A stretch of 64,000 bases of DNA from Salarchaeum sp. JOR-1. Lineage in GTDB: Archaea; Halobacteriota; Halobacteria; Halobacteriales; Halobacteriaceae. Below are positions 8,226 through 17,095 of this stretch, one piece after another (position 1 is the stretch's first letter; each line of letters begins with the position of its first letter). The position numbers and the translations under genes are program-made. Location: contig NZ_CP042241.1 in NCBI RefSeq assembly GCF_007833275.1, positions 1,116,001-1,180,000 on the forward strand, given 5' to 3'. Below the pieces are notes generated by a model. The model made no database searches and was not told the DNA's origin. It worked only from the letters and a program-made list of their open reading frames with translations.

Positions 8226-8771
8226 ATGATCATCGTGGACTTGTCGTCGTCTCGGGGCGTTTCACCGGCCATCGGAACAATCCTGATGGTCGCGGTCGTG
8301 GTCGTCCTCGCCGCGACAATATCCGTGTTCGCGCTTGGGTTCCTCAACGACCTCAATCAACCCGCCCCTATGGTCGCTCAATCGAGCGGAGACCTCGTCT
8401 ACGACCGGCCGGGGTCGAATGACCAGATCGTCCGACTCACCCACGTCGCCGGCGACGATTTAGCCGTATCCGAGTTGGAAATCGTCGTGGATGCAACCGA
8501 CGCCTGTGGGAAAGAATCCCGAATCGTGTCTCTCCCGACGAACACGCTCGGGTCGGCGAATTATAACGGGGACGATATCTTTGCCTACTACAGTCCGGAC
8601 GGCGGACAACTCGACACGAGTGCGGACGGAACGTGGAGTGCTGGCGGAACTGCCACCTTCCGAATTGCGAGCAGCGAGTGCGAAATCAACGAGGGGGATA
8701 CAATAACGATCCGCGTCGTTCACACTCCGACAAACTCGGTCATAATTAAGGAGACGCTGACCGCGACGTAG
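8226..8771 (+). CDS. Type IV pilin-like secreted protein
   Basis: A 181-residue protein with the haloarchaeal class III signal: SSSRGVSPAIG followed by a hydrophobic helix TILMVAVVVVLAATISVFALG. The prepilin peptidase PibD would cut after Gly11. The mature part is a beta-rich domain with two cysteines (in DACGKE and SSECEIN) that could form a disulphide outside the cell. ATG at 8226 is preferred over the GTG at 8208, as the extra residues would only lengthen the signal. Codons are visibly less GC-rich than in neighbours (for example AAT TAT AAC and ATA ACG ATC runs), as often seen for surface appendage genes. Confidence 0.88.
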   Translation: MIIVDLSSSRGVSPAIGTILMVAVVVVLAATISVFALGFLNDLNQPAPMVAQSSGDLVYDRPGSNDQIVRLTHVAGDDLAVSELEIVVDATDACGKESRIVSLPTNTLGSANYNGDDIFAYYSPDGGQLDTSADGTWSAGGTATFRIASSECEINEGDTITIRVVHTPTNSVIIKETLTAT

Positions 8772-8898
8772 GTAACTGAACTGTCAGTCCGTCCTGTCGG
8801 ATTACTTGCGCTGTTCTCGCGACCGAACGCTGCTACTGGCCGACAACGCCGGATAGGCGGGGAATATAGCGATAAACTGACGGTCGGAAGACTGGTGA

Positions 8899-8907
8899 TT
8901 TATTTAA
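8899..8907 (+). promoter_or_regulatory. TATA box of the CARF-like gene
   Basis: TTTATTTAA stands out in GC-rich DNA, and its centre is 26 nt before the ATG at 8929. That spacing places the transcription start at or within a base or two of the start codon, so the mRNA would be leaderless, as is common in haloarchaea. Confidence 0.75.
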
Positions 8908-8928
8908 CCGCCGACCGTTGTCTCCAGT

Positions 8929-9816
8929 ATGCAGACGCACGTCATCCCGGTCGGGTTCGACTACGACCGGCTCATCGCGCCGCTCGTCCGCGACCGCCTC
9001 GACGTCGATAGGGTGGTGCTCCTGGAGGGCGCGGTGGGGAGCGAGGCGAACGTCGAGTACTCCCAGCACCTCGCGGAGAAACTCGAACAGGACTTCGAGA
9101 ACCTCCTCGGCGCGGAGACCGACCGCGTCGCCGTGAGCGACGTGTACGACTACGACGCCGCGTTCGCGCAGGCGTTCGACCTCATCGCCGAGGAACTCGA
9201 CTCCGGCGGCGAGGTCTGGGTGAACATCGCCTCGATGCCGCGCACCGTCTCCTTCGCGTTCGCGACCGCCGCGCACTCGCTCGCCGTCGAACGCGAGGAA
9301 GACCGCTCGCGCATCCACACCTACTACACGGCCCCCGAGAAGTACCTCGAAACCGAACTCGCCGAGGAACTCCGGCGGGAAATCGACCTGCTCTCGGACC
9401 TCGACACGGGCGACGTGGACGACGACCGCATCGCCGAGCGCGTCGAGAGCGCGCGCGCCCTCCTCGACGAGTTCGACGAACGCGGCACCACCATCGGCGC
9501 GAAGGAAATCGACGGCCGGCACGTCGTCGAAATCCCCGTCGCCTCCTTCTCGAACGTCAAGCCCTTCGAGGAACTCGTGCTGTTCACGCTCGGCGAGCAC
9601 GGCGAGTTCGCGAGCGTCAGCGACCTCGCCGAAACTCTCGCCAGCGATTTGGGCGAGGAGTACACGGACTCCTTCCGCTCGAAAGTCATCTACAACGTCG
9701 ACAGACTCGGGCCGGGCGGGAAGGGCTACATCGAACAGGAACGCGAGGGCAAATCCCACCGCACTCGCTTATCGCGTATCGGCGAACTCTGGGTGCGCGC
9801 CCACGAGAACGACTAA
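8929..9816 (+). CDS. CARF-like domain / winged-helix regulator (HFX_2341 family, DUF6293)
   Basis: A 295-residue two-domain protein. The N-terminal part (about residues 1-140) is Rossmann-like with THVIPVGFDYDRLIAPLVRD, VVLLEGAVGSEANVEYSQHL, a polar EVWVNIASMPRTVSFAFATA and a strand IHTYYTAPE. This is the fold order of CARF domains that bind cyclic oligoadenylates. The C-terminal part (about residues 205-295) is a winged helix with ELVLFTLGEHGEFASVSDLAE and FRSKVIYNVDRLGPGGKGYIE. I recognise it as the HFX_2341/DUF6293 family. No CRISPR-cas gene lies in the window, so it may act as a stand-alone nucleotide-responsive regulator. Ligand and targets are unknown. Confidence 0.82.
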   Translation: MQTHVIPVGFDYDRLIAPLVRDRLDVDRVVLLEGAVGSEANVEYSQHLAEKLEQDFENLLGAETDRVAVSDVYDYDAAFAQAFDLIAEELDSGGEVWVNIASMPRTVSFAFATAAHSLAVEREEDRSRIHTYYTAPEKYLETELAEELRREIDLLSDLDTGDVDDDRIAERVESARALLDEFDERGTTIGAKEIDGRHVVEIPVASFSNVKPFEELVLFTLGEHGEFASVSDLAETLASDLGEEYTDSFRSKVIYNVDRLGPGGKGYIEQEREGKSHRTRLSRIGELWVRAHEND

Positions 9817-9856
9817 GCGTTCTCATCGGTCGGCCGGAACACCGGCACCCGCGCGA

Positions 9857-10918
9857 CTAGAACCCGAACCCGGCGTGGTCTTCGGGGACTCGAATCGGGC
9901 TTCGCGGCGGGTCGTCGGGGAGGTCGGGGTCGTTGTAGACGGCGGGCGCGACGTCGTTCGGGCCGTCCGGATACAGCAGGGAGGCGAGTTCCTGTATCTG
10001 TCCGCGGCCCACGCGCAGCTCGAACTGGCCGCCGCCGTAGAGGGTCACGTCGCGCTCGAGCGCCCACGCCACGGTCTCGAAGAGCGACTCCAGCGTGCCG
10101 AACCGCGAGGGCTTGACGTTCAGCCATCGCGGCTGGAACGGGAGGCTCCGCACGTCGTCAAGCCCGTGAATCGGGGCGTCCCAGGAGACGCGCACGCCGT
10201 GTTCGCGAACGAGGTCGGCGGTGGCGTCGGCCATCGCGGGGTCCTCGACGACCGCGTCCGGGAACGCGAACACGCGCTCGTAGAGGTCGGGGTCGGGCTC
10301 CTGATCCACGTCCGTCCCGTCGTACTGGCCCTTCAGGTCGAGCACGCGGACGGCGTCCGTGGCCGCAAGCGCGTCGAACGTCGCGTCCGGCCACTCGCTC
10401 GTCGGGTCGAGTTTGAACTCCGCGTCCGGGTAGCGCTCCAGGAGGGTGTCGACGCGCGACGTGTCCCCCTCGGGGAGGCGGCTGCTCACGACGAACTCCA
10501 CCGGGTCGTAGGTTCGGTCGAGGCGGTCGGCGAGCGTCTCGCCGGCCTGCCGGAGCGCGAGGTCGAGCGCGGCGGCCTCGAACCCCCACCGCCGGTAGTC
10601 GACGAAGTCGCCGCGTTCGGGCGGCCCGGCGGGCCACAGGGTCGCGTCGTCGAGCGCCGCCGAGAACGAGTCGACGGTGTACTCGCCCGCGAGGTCGAGC
10701 GACCGCTCGGGGTCGTCGCAGCCCTCGTGTTCCGCGAACGCCGTGAGGTCGTCGTGGTGGGCGGTTTCGTAGGTCACGTCCTCGCCGCGGCCCGTTTCGG
10801 AGTCCCCGCGGAGCGTGACGACCGTGGTGACGCGCTCGAACTCCGGCGTTTCTCGCGCGACGCGTTCGAGCGAGACCGATTCGACGGTGAGCGGGATGTC
10901 GGCGACGGCGCTGTACAC
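9857..10918 (-). CDS. Enolase-superfamily-like protein
   Basis: A 353-residue soluble protein from a GTG start at 10918. It has the capping domain plus barrel arrangement of the mandelate racemase/muconate cycloisomerase group: GFEAAALDLALRQAGETLADRL in the helical part, then EFKLDPTSEWPDATFD, VRVLDLKGQYDGTDVD, AFPDAVVEDPA, VSWDAPIHG and LNVKPSRFGTLESL. The usual KxK catalytic pair and strict metal ligands are hard to place, so it may be a diverged or inactive member. Haloarchaeal genomes annotate such proteins as enolase-like. It follows a DUF1405 membrane protein on the same strand. Confidence 0.7.
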   Translation of the reverse strand: MYSAVADIPLTVESVSLERVARETPEFERVTTVVTLRGDSETGRGEDVTYETAHHDDLTAFAEHEGCDDPERSLDLAGEYTVDSFSAALDDATLWPAGPPERGDFVDYRRWGFEAAALDLALRQAGETLADRLDRTYDPVEFVVSSRLPEGDTSRVDTLLERYPDAEFKLDPTSEWPDATFDALAATDAVRVLDLKGQYDGTDVDQEPDPDLYERVFAFPDAVVEDPAMADATADLVREHGVRVSWDAPIHGLDDVRSLPFQPRWLNVKPSRFGTLESLFETVAWALERDVTLYGGGQFELRVGRGQIQELASLLYPDGPNDVAPAVYNDPDLPDDPPRSPIRVPEDHAGFGF

Positions 10919-10952
10919 GAGCGTGGAGTCGCGTTCCGGCGTGAAAAACCCC

Positions 10953-11621
10953 CTACGCGTTCCGCTTCAGTTTCTCCGCTCTCGTCGCGAGCGCGAGGAA
11001 CGTCGCGAGCAGGGTGAGGGTGACGGCGGCGACGGCGGCGAGGTCGTGCGCGCGGAGCGCGTGGTCGATGGCTCCGGCGACGTACTCCGCGCGGAGGGTG
11101 GTGTGGTGGAAGTCGCCGACGAGGGGGGCGAAGTAGTCCACCACGTCGTTGAACCAGTACCAGCCGGCGGCGACCGCGATTGCGGGCACCGAGAAGGACG
11201 CGTAGCGGTGGATGACGAACGCCTCGACGGCCATCGCGGCGTGACTGAGGACGAGGAACCAGTACATCGCCCACCAGAGGCCGCCCTGGCCGTTCACGAC
11301 GAGCTGGACGAACGGCGTCCACAGCCCGAGTTTGATGCAGCCGAAGAACGCGAGCGCGTGCAGCCACTCGGCGTCCCAGTCCAGTCGGTACGCAGCGAGC
11401 GAGAGGCCGATGAAGAGCGTCGCCACGGGGCTGTCGGGGACGACCGCCCACGCGAGCAGCGGCGTGGTTTCGAGCTGGAAGCGGTAGTACCAGAACCCGA
11501 ACGCCGTGCCGACGAGGTTCACGAGCACGATGACCGGGAGCAGGCGGAACGCCAGGTCTTCGAGCCGCGCGGGGAGGGGCGCGACGTACCGCGGGAGGTC
11601 GTTCCGCGCCGGAATCGTCAT
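10953..11621 (-). CDS. DUF1405 membrane protein
   Basis: A 222-residue integral membrane protein with six or seven hydrophobic segments. Conserved-looking stretches are [49 protein letters not shown] and [10 protein letters not shown], which match DUF1405. The ATG at 11621 ([13 protein letters not shown]) is preferred to one 18 codons upstream because the extension is basic and unconserved in character. Function unknown. It is divergent from pdxS and lies upstream of the enolase-like gene. Confidence 0.8.
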   Translation of the reverse strand: MTIPARNDLPRYVAPLPARLEDLAFRLLPVIVLVNLVGTAFGFWYYRFQLETTPLLAWAVVPDSPVATLFIGLSLAAYRLDWDAEWLHALAFFGCIKLGLWTPFVQLVVNGQGGLWWAMYWFLVLSHAAMAVEAFVIHRYASFSVPAIAVAAGWYWFNDVVDYFAPLVGDFHHTTLRAEYVAGAIDHALRAHDLAAVAAVTLTLLATFLALATRAEKLKRNA

Positions 11622-11713
11622 ACCGGGGAATCGCGGGAGAGCATCAAAGCGTCTGCGGTCGACGGGGGTGGACAACCAGACTCGTTAAGGCACTCCCGGC
11701 GGAACCCTCATGT

Positions 11714-12622
11714 ATGAGCGAGGAGACCGACCTCGAGGAGTTGAAGCGCGGAACGGATCTCGTGAAGCGCGGGTTCGCGCGGATGCAGAAGGGTGGCGTC
11801 ATCATGGACGTGGTGAACCGCGAGCAGGCGCGCATCGCGGAGGACGCCGGCGCGGTCGCCGTCATGCACCTCGAAGCCGTGCCCGCGGACATCCGGAAGC
11901 GCGGCGGCGTCGCGCGGATGGCCGACCCGAGCGGGATTCAGGAGGTCGTCGACGAGGTCTCCATTCCCGTGATGGGGAAGGTTCGCATCGGCCACCGGAA
12001 GGAAGCCGAAATCATGGAAGTCGCGGGCGCGGACATGATTGACGAGTCCGAGGTGCTGACGCCCGCGGACGACGAGTACCACATCGACAAGCGCGACTTC
12101 ACCGCGCCGTTCGTCTGCGGCGCGCGCAACCTCGGCGAAGCCCTACGACGCATCCACGAGGGCGCGGCGATGATTCGGACGAAGGGCGAAGCCGGAACCG
12201 GAGACGTGAACCAGGCCGTCCACCACCAGCGCACCATCAAGAGCGCGATTCGGAAACTGGAGGGCATGAACTACGAGGAGCGCGAGATGTGGGCGCGCGA
12301 GCACGAAGCCCCGAACGACCTCGTGCACGAGACCGCCGAGATGGGCCGGCTTCCCGTCGTGAACTTCGCCGCGGGCGGTATCGCCACCCCCGCGGACGCC
12401 GCGCTGATGATGCACCACGAGTGCGACGGCATCTTCGTCGGCTCGGGTATCTTCGGCGCGGAAGACCCCGAGAAGATGGGGCGCGCTATCGTCGACGCCG
12501 TCAACAACTACGACGACCCCGAACGCCTCGCCGAAATCGCCTCCAATATCGGGAGCGGCATGAAGGGCGAGGCGAACGTCGACCTCCCCGAGGAGGAGAA
12601 GATGCAGGGCCGCGGGAACTAA
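11714..12622 (+). CDS. pdxS: Pyridoxal 5'-phosphate synthase lyase subunit PdxS
   Basis: A 302-residue (beta/alpha)8 barrel that makes PLP from ribose 5-phosphate, glyceraldehyde 3-phosphate and ammonia supplied by PdxT. Recognisable segments are [54 protein letters not shown] with the catalytic Lys, [18 protein letters not shown] and [16 protein letters not shown] followed by GIFVGSGIF. Full length for the family. A TTAAG element around 11684-11690 sits about 27 nt before the start, so the transcript is probably leaderless. The glutaminase partner PdxT is not in the window. Confidence 0.97.
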   Translation: MSEETDLEELKRGTDLVKRGFARMQKGGVIMDVVNREQARIAEDAGAVAVMHLEAVPADIRKRGGVARMADPSGIQEVVDEVSIPVMGKVRIGHRKEAEIMEVAGADMIDESEVLTPADDEYHIDKRDFTAPFVCGARNLGEALRRIHEGAAMIRTKGEAGTGDVNQAVHHQRTIKSAIRKLEGMNYEEREMWAREHEAPNDLVHETAEMGRLPVVNFAAGGIATPADAALMMHHECDGIFVGSGIFGAEDPEKMGRAIVDAVNNYDDPERLAEIASNIGSGMKGEANVDLPEEEKMQGRGN

Positions 12623-12625
12623 CTC

Positions 12626-13501
12626 CTACAGTATTTCTGCGCCGGTGCCGACGCCGGACTGGTAGGCGCGGGCGTCCACGCCTTCCTCGTTGAATCCCTC
12701 GATGAGCGCGGACGCGACCTCGCGCTGGCGGCCGGGGTAGCAGACGGCGAGGACGCTCGGGCCGGACCCGGAGATTGTCGCGCCGGTCGCACCGGCTTTC
12801 CTGGCGTGGTCGACGGCGCGCGCGTAGCCGTCGATGAGCGCGGCGCGCGCGGGGGTGACGACGTGTTCGCGCATGCCGCGGCCGACGAGCACGGGGTCGT
12901 CCTGCTGGAAGCCCGCGGTGAGCGTCGCGGCGCTCCCCACCGTATCGACGAGGTCTTCGATGGCGACGGAGTCGGGAACCACGCGGCGCGCGTCCCGGGT
13001 GGAGACGACGATTTCGGGGAGGCAGGCGACGAGCGACACGTCCGTGGGAATGGAGGTGACGCCGTCGTCGCGGACGATGGTGAACCCGCCGAGGATGGCG
13101 GGCGCGACGTTGTCCGCGTGCGCCTCTCCCGACACCGCGGCTTCGCCCTCCGCGGCGACGCGAACGAGTTCCTCCTTCGTGAGTCCGCGGTCGTAGAGTT
13201 CGTTCAGCGCGACGGCGGCGGCGGCGGCGCTCGCGGCCGACGACCCGAGCCCCGACGAGGGCCGGACCCCCTTCTCGATGGTGATGTGGGCGGGGGCGTC
13301 GAGTTCGCGCGCGACCACGCCCGCCGTGTTCTTCGCGGGGTCGGTCGGAATGTACTCGCTCCCGTATCCCTCGATTTCCAGCGTCGTCGTCTCTGCGCGC
13401 TCGACGGTGACGTAGTCCGCGGGTCGGTCGAGCGCCACCCCGAACACGTCGAAGCCACTCCCCAGGTTCGCGCTCGTCGCGGGCGCCCGTACCGTAATCA
13501 T
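12626..13501 (-). CDS. thrB: Homoserine kinase
   Basis: A 291-residue GHMP kinase that phosphorylates homoserine in threonine synthesis. Motif 1 is VRAPATSANLGSGFDVFG at the N-terminus, motif 2 is the ATP loop PSSGLGSSAASAAAAAV near residue 85, and motif 3 is TGATISGSGPSVLAV near residue 245. Start ATG at 13501 gives MITVRAPATSANLG; a longer open reading to 13672 lacks any family resemblance. It is convergent with pdxS, separated by 3 nt, and divergent from the FAD enzyme at 13612. Confidence 0.93.
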   Translation of the reverse strand: MITVRAPATSANLGSGFDVFGVALDRPADYVTVERAETTTLEIEGYGSEYIPTDPAKNTAGVVARELDAPAHITIEKGVRPSSGLGSSAASAAAAAVALNELYDRGLTKEELVRVAAEGEAAVSGEAHADNVAPAILGGFTIVRDDGVTSIPTDVSLVACLPEIVVSTRDARRVVPDSVAIEDLVDTVGSAATLTAGFQQDDPVLVGRGMREHVVTPARAALIDGYARAVDHARKAGATGATISGSGPSVLAVCYPGRQREVASALIEGFNEEGVDARAYQSGVGTGAEIL

Positions 13502-13611
13502 GGGGCGGAGTAGCGAGGGCGGGGGCAAAAGGCTAGCGGGTGCTCCAGAGTCCCGGCGGGCGCGCTGGTGCAACCGTAACCGTAAACCGCGGCGCTCGCG
13601 GAGCATGGGAC

Positions 13612-14925
13612 ATGATCGGCATCGTCGGCGGCGGTATCGCGGGGCTCGCGGCCGCCCGACGGCTCCAGGCACACGGCGAGGACGTGCGCGTGTTCGAGGC
13701 GTCGGACGCGCTCGGCGGGCTCGCGGCGACCTACGAGACGGCCGGCGACCCCATCGAGAAGTACTACCACCACCTCTCCGCGAGCGAGGAGACCATCGTC
13801 GACCTCATCGACGACCTCGGGCTCTCCGACGACCTCCACTGGCCCATCGGGAAGAACGCCTACTACATGGACGGCACCGTCCACCCGCTCGATAAGCCCT
13901 GGGAAATCCTCGCCTACCCCCATCTCAGCCTCTACGACACGTTCCGCCTCGCGATGCTGACGCTCGAAGTCGACGTGCGCGGCGGCGTCCCCTCCTTCGA
14001 CACCTACGAGGACCTGGCGGACTTCGAGGACGTTCCGATCAAGGAGTTCCTGCTCGAACACACCACGCGGGGCGTGTACGAGAACTTCTTCGAACCCCTC
14101 CTCGACGCGAAGTTCGGCAGCCGGAAGGAGGACGTGTCGGCGGCGTGGCTGCTCGGCCGCATCAAGTTCCGGGGCGAGCGCGACCTGCTCCGCGGGGAGC
14201 CGCTCGGCTACCTCGACGGCGGGTTCGGACGGCTGCTCGACCGCCTCGTCGCGGACGTCGGGCGGGAGAACATCACGACGAACGCGCGCGTCACCGAGGC
14301 CGCGTTCTCCGAGGGCGCGGTCGAGTCGCTCGCCGTCGACGTCGATGGCGAAACGGAGACGCACGACGTGGACGACGTGGTCGTCGCGGCGATGCCGAAC
14401 GTCCTCGAATCCCTCACCGGGTACGAGTGCGACATCGAGTTTCAGGGCACGGTGTGCTCCGTGATTTCGATGGACGAGTCGTTGACGGACACGTACTGGC
14501 TGAACATCGGGGACGACGCGCCCTTTGGCGCGCTCATCGAGCACACGAACTTCATCCCGCAGTCGAACTACGGCGGCGAACACCTCCTCTACGTCCCGAA
14601 GTACATTCAGAGCCCCGACGAGGCGGTCTGGCGGATGGACGACGACGAGGTGGCGGAACTGTGGCTCTCCGGCATCGAAGACCTGTTCCCCGCGTTCGAC
14701 CGCGGGTCCGTGAACTGGATTCGCACGAGCCGGAACCCGCGGACTGCGCCGGTGTACGAGCGCGGCTACCTCGACATGGTCGTCCCCTACGACCTCGCGG
14801 ACGAGGTGGCGGAGGGCGTCTACTACGCGGGCATGGCGAGTCGCGCCCAGTACCCCGAGCGAAGCCTCAACGGCGGCATCGTCGCCGGCTACGAATGCGC
14901 GGACCTGATTGTGAACGGCCGATGA
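13612..14925 (+). CDS. NAD(P)/FAD-dependent oxidoreductase (protoporphyrinogen oxidase/amine oxidase fold)
   Basis: A 437-residue flavoprotein. The N-terminus is the FAD-binding Rossmann motif IGIVGGGIAGLAAARRLQ with the Glu of VRVFEASDALGGLA closing it. KYYHHLSASEETIVDLI, GYLDGGFGRLLDRL, a middle DDVVVAAMP strand and the C-terminal FAD-clamp YYAGMASRAQYPERSLNGG are typical of the amine oxidase/HemG/UDP-galactopyranose mutase-like group. Substrate unknown; similar proteins sit near polysaccharide or carotenoid genes elsewhere, but nothing here decides. ATG at 13612 is used because the glycine motif begins directly after it. Confidence 0.8.
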   Translation: MIGIVGGGIAGLAAARRLQAHGEDVRVFEASDALGGLAATYETAGDPIEKYYHHLSASEETIVDLIDDLGLSDDLHWPIGKNAYYMDGTVHPLDKPWEILAYPHLSLYDTFRLAMLTLEVDVRGGVPSFDTYEDLADFEDVPIKEFLLEHTTRGVYENFFEPLLDAKFGSRKEDVSAAWLLGRIKFRGERDLLRGEPLGYLDGGFGRLLDRLVADVGRENITTNARVTEAAFSEGAVESLAVDVDGETETHDVDDVVVAAMPNVLESLTGYECDIEFQGTVCSVISMDESLTDTYWLNIGDDAPFGALIEHTNFIPQSNYGGEHLLYVPKYIQSPDEAVWRMDDDEVAELWLSGIEDLFPAFDRGSVNWIRTSRNPRTAPVYERGYLDMVVPYDLADEVAEGVYYAGMASRAQYPERSLNGGIVAGYECADLIVNGR

Positions 14926-14947
14926 CCGGTGGACTTTTCCCCATAGC

Positions 14948-14965
14948 TGACTAACTGGTCAGTCA
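14948..14965. promoter_or_regulatory. Probable TetR autoregulatory operator
   Basis: TGACTAACTGGTCAGTCA is an imperfect palindrome (14 of 18 positions symmetric, outer arms TGACT/AGTCA exact) ending on the base before the TetR gene's ATG. If the transcript is leaderless the operator covers the transcription start, a standard position for self-repression by a TetR protein. Confidence 0.65.
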
Positions 14966-15541
14966 ATGAGCGAGACGACGGAGGAGATACTGCGCGCGAC
15001 CTACCACGCGCTCTGTGAGCACGGCTTTGCCGACCTCACGATGCAGGCCATCGCGGACGAAGCCGGCGTCAGCAAGTCCCTCCTCCACTACCACTACGAC
15101 ACCAAACAGGACCTCATCACGTCCTTCCTCGGCGCGTTCACCGACCGCTTCGAGGAAGAACTCGACTCCCTCGACGCGGACGACCCCGCCGAACGCCTCG
15201 ACATCATCGTCGACCGCCTCCTCTTCGGCCAGGACGACAGCGACCAGACCGACTTCGGCCGCGCGTTCCTCGAACTCCGCGCGCAAGCCCCGCACGAACC
15301 CGCGTACCGCGACCAGCTCGCGGCGAACGAGGAGTTCCTCCGCGGCGTCCTCGCCGACACCATCGAGGACGGCATCGAACAGGGCGTCTTCCACGACGTC
15401 GACCCCGAGCGCACCGCGCGACTCATCCGCGCGACCGTCGACGGCGCGCGCTCCCAGCACGTCACGCTCGGCGACGACACCCGCGAAGTCGTCCGCGGCG
15501 CGCTCGACGACCACGTTCTCAGCGACCTCCACGTCGAGTAG
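14966..15541 (+). CDS. TetR/AcrR family transcription regulator
   Basis: A 191-residue repressor. The N-terminal HTH is clear: EEILRATYHALCEHGFADLT, then MQAIADEAGVSKSLLHYHYD as helix 2-turn-helix 3, with TKQDLITSFLGAF beginning the ligand domain. The remaining 130 residues are helical and diverged, as expected for TetR effector domains, so the ligand cannot be inferred. A palindromic operator abuts its start codon, suggesting it controls itself. Genes downstream on the same strand (MBL hydrolase) and the convergent acyl-CoA ligase/amidohydrolase pair are possible targets. Confidence 0.9.
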   Translation: MSETTEEILRATYHALCEHGFADLTMQAIADEAGVSKSLLHYHYDTKQDLITSFLGAFTDRFEEELDSLDADDPAERLDIIVDRLLFGQDDSDQTDFGRAFLELRAQAPHEPAYRDQLAANEEFLRGVLADTIEDGIEQGVFHDVDPERTARLIRATVDGARSQHVTLGDDTREVVRGALDDHVLSDLHVE

Positions 15542-15583
15542 GGGGGCGCGAACGCCTTTCCCGCTCGCGCCCCCACCACCGGT

Positions 15584-16246
15584 ATGGTGCGCGAACTCAC
15601 CGACGGCGTCTGGCACATCGACCTCTCCGGCACGAACGCCTACCTCGTCGCCGACGACGCGCTCACGCTCGTCGATACGGGGATGCCGTGGCACGCCGAC
15701 GACATCGCGGCCGCGGTCGCGGACGCCGGCCACGCCGTGAGCGATATCGAGCGCGTCCTCCTCACTCACTACGACCTCGACCACGTCGGCGGCCTCCCCC
15801 GACTCAAGGGCCTCGACGCCACCGTCTACGCGGGAGACCGCGAGGCCGACCTCGTCGCCGGCCGCGAGAAACCGAGCGTGTTCGACCGGAAGGGCGCGTT
15901 CCAGCGGCTCAGCGGTCTGCTCACCACGCCGCCGTCCGCGCGCATCGAGCCCGTCGCCGACGGCGATCGCGTCGGAAGTTTCACCGCCTACCACACGCCC
16001 GGCCACACCCCCGGCCACGTCGCGTACGTCAGCGAGCGCCTTGGTGTTGCAGTCCTCGGCGACCTCGTCCGCGAATCCGGCGGCGAACTCGAACCGAGCC
16101 CGTGGTACCTCAGTCACGACACCGCGGACGTTCGCGCGAGCATCCGCGACCTCGCCGACCGCGCTCCCGACTTCGCCGTTGCCTGCATCGGCCACGGAAC
16201 CCCGCTCACCGACGGCGGAAGCGACGCCCTCTCGCGGTTAGTATAG
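15584..16246 (+). CDS. MBL-fold metallo-hydrolase
   Basis: A 220-residue metallo-beta-lactamase fold protein. The central motif is LLTHYDLDHVGGLPRL (about residues 59-74): the first His and the DH pair of HxHxDH are kept, while the second His is Asp, a variant common in archaeal family members. Further ligands are in HTPGHTPGHVAYV (His of motif 3), AVLGDLVRE (bridging Asp) and CIGHGTPL (final His). It begins 42 nt after the TetR gene. Its product end overlaps the convergent amidohydrolase by 9 nt. Substrate unknown. Confidence 0.87.
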   Translation: MVRELTDGVWHIDLSGTNAYLVADDALTLVDTGMPWHADDIAAAVADAGHAVSDIERVLLTHYDLDHVGGLPRLKGLDATVYAGDREADLVAGREKPSVFDRKGAFQRLSGLLTTPPSARIEPVADGDRVGSFTAYHTPGHTPGHVAYVSERLGVAVLGDLVRESGGELEPSPWYLSHDTADVRASIRDLADRAPDFAVACIGHGTPLTDGGSDALSRLV

Positions 16247-17095
16247 GTCGAAGAAGTCGCGGGCGTTCCCCGCGAACACGGCCTCGTGGTCGGAGCTGTC
16301 GAAGCACTCGCGTGCGCCCCGGAGCGCGTCCGCGTACGCCGCCGGACGGATCGGATAATCAGTCCCGAACAGCACGCTGTCCGCGTGCTCGCGCAGCCGA
16401 GCCGTCGGCAGGTCGTCCCCGTTGATGTCGGCGGCCGTCCGGGACGCCGGCCCGAGCGCGACCGCCGTATCGACCACCACGTCGTACTCGTCCACGAGGT
16501 CGAGGAACCCCGGCGTGTCGAACAATCCGAGGTGGGGAACGCACGCCCGGAGGGCCGGAAATCGATCCAGGACGTTCGCGAAGCGCTCGGGTGCGAGCGT
16601 GGAATCGCCGCGGTCGAACGGGTGCGTCGACGCGTGAATCACGAGCGGGGCGTCCCGCGCCACCAACTCCTCGTACACTGAATCCAGCCGGGGGTCGTCC
16701 GGTGGATAGCCCTGCACGACGCAGTGAAGCTTGATCCCTGCCAGGCCGCGGTCGAACGCGTCCCGCACCACCGCACGGGGGTCGTCGTCGCCCGCGTGCA
16801 CCGTTCCGAGCGCCACGCACGCCGGGTCGTCCGCGAGCGCTCGCCCGACCCACTCGTTCATCTCCTGCGCCACCCCGGGACGGTGCGCGTACGGGAAACA
16901 CACGAACCCGTCCGTGCGCTCGCGGATACGCGCCCGTGCGGTCGCGGCGTCTGGTGTCGGTATCTGCCACTCCGTCTCCGCTCCGAACCAGCCGTAAACC
17001 GCGTTGAGCAAGTCGTCCGGAAGCAGATGGACGTGCGCGTCTACCACCTCGCAGTCCGGGTACGCGTCCCCCGCCGGGTCGGCGTCGGGGTCCAC
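16238..17095 (-). CDS. Amidohydrolase family (TIM-barrel metal-dependent hydrolase)
   Basis: A 285-residue amidohydrolase-2 type enzyme. It starts with the metal-binding EVVDAHVHLLPDD, has GLAGIKLHCVVQGYPPDD, a strand LVIHASTHPFDRG, CVPHLGLFDTPGFLDL, and ends with VLFGTDYPIRP, which carries the catalytic Asp. The start is a GTG at 17095 whose G is the last base of the acyl-CoA ligase stop codon, so translation is coupled. Such hydrolases/decarboxylases often act on ring carboxylates or lactones; together with the CoA ligase this suggests degradation of an organic acid, but no substrate can be named. Confidence 0.82.
   Translation of the reverse strand: MDPDADPAGDAYPDCEVVDAHVHLLPDDLLNAVYGWFGAETEWQIPTPDAATARARIRERTDGFVCFPYAHRPGVAQEMNEWVGRALADDPACVALGTVHAGDDDPRAVVRDAFDRGLAGIKLHCVVQGYPPDDPRLDSVYEELVARDAPLVIHASTHPFDRGDSTLAPERFANVLDRFPALRACVPHLGLFDTPGFLDLVDEYDVVVDTAVALGPASRTAADINGDDLPTARLREHADSVLFGTDYPIRPAAYADALRGARECFDSSDHEAVFAGNARDFFDLY

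Noticed and set aside
13502..13672. Upstream extension of homoserine kinase
   Set aside because: Arg/Pro-rich extension without family resemblance; GHMP motif 1 starts directly after the ATG at 13501.
15584..16246. MBL enzyme inactive because of Asp in place of the second His of HxHxDH
   Set aside because: This substitution is common in archaeal MBL subfamilies and the other ligands are intact, so it is not evidence of lost activity.
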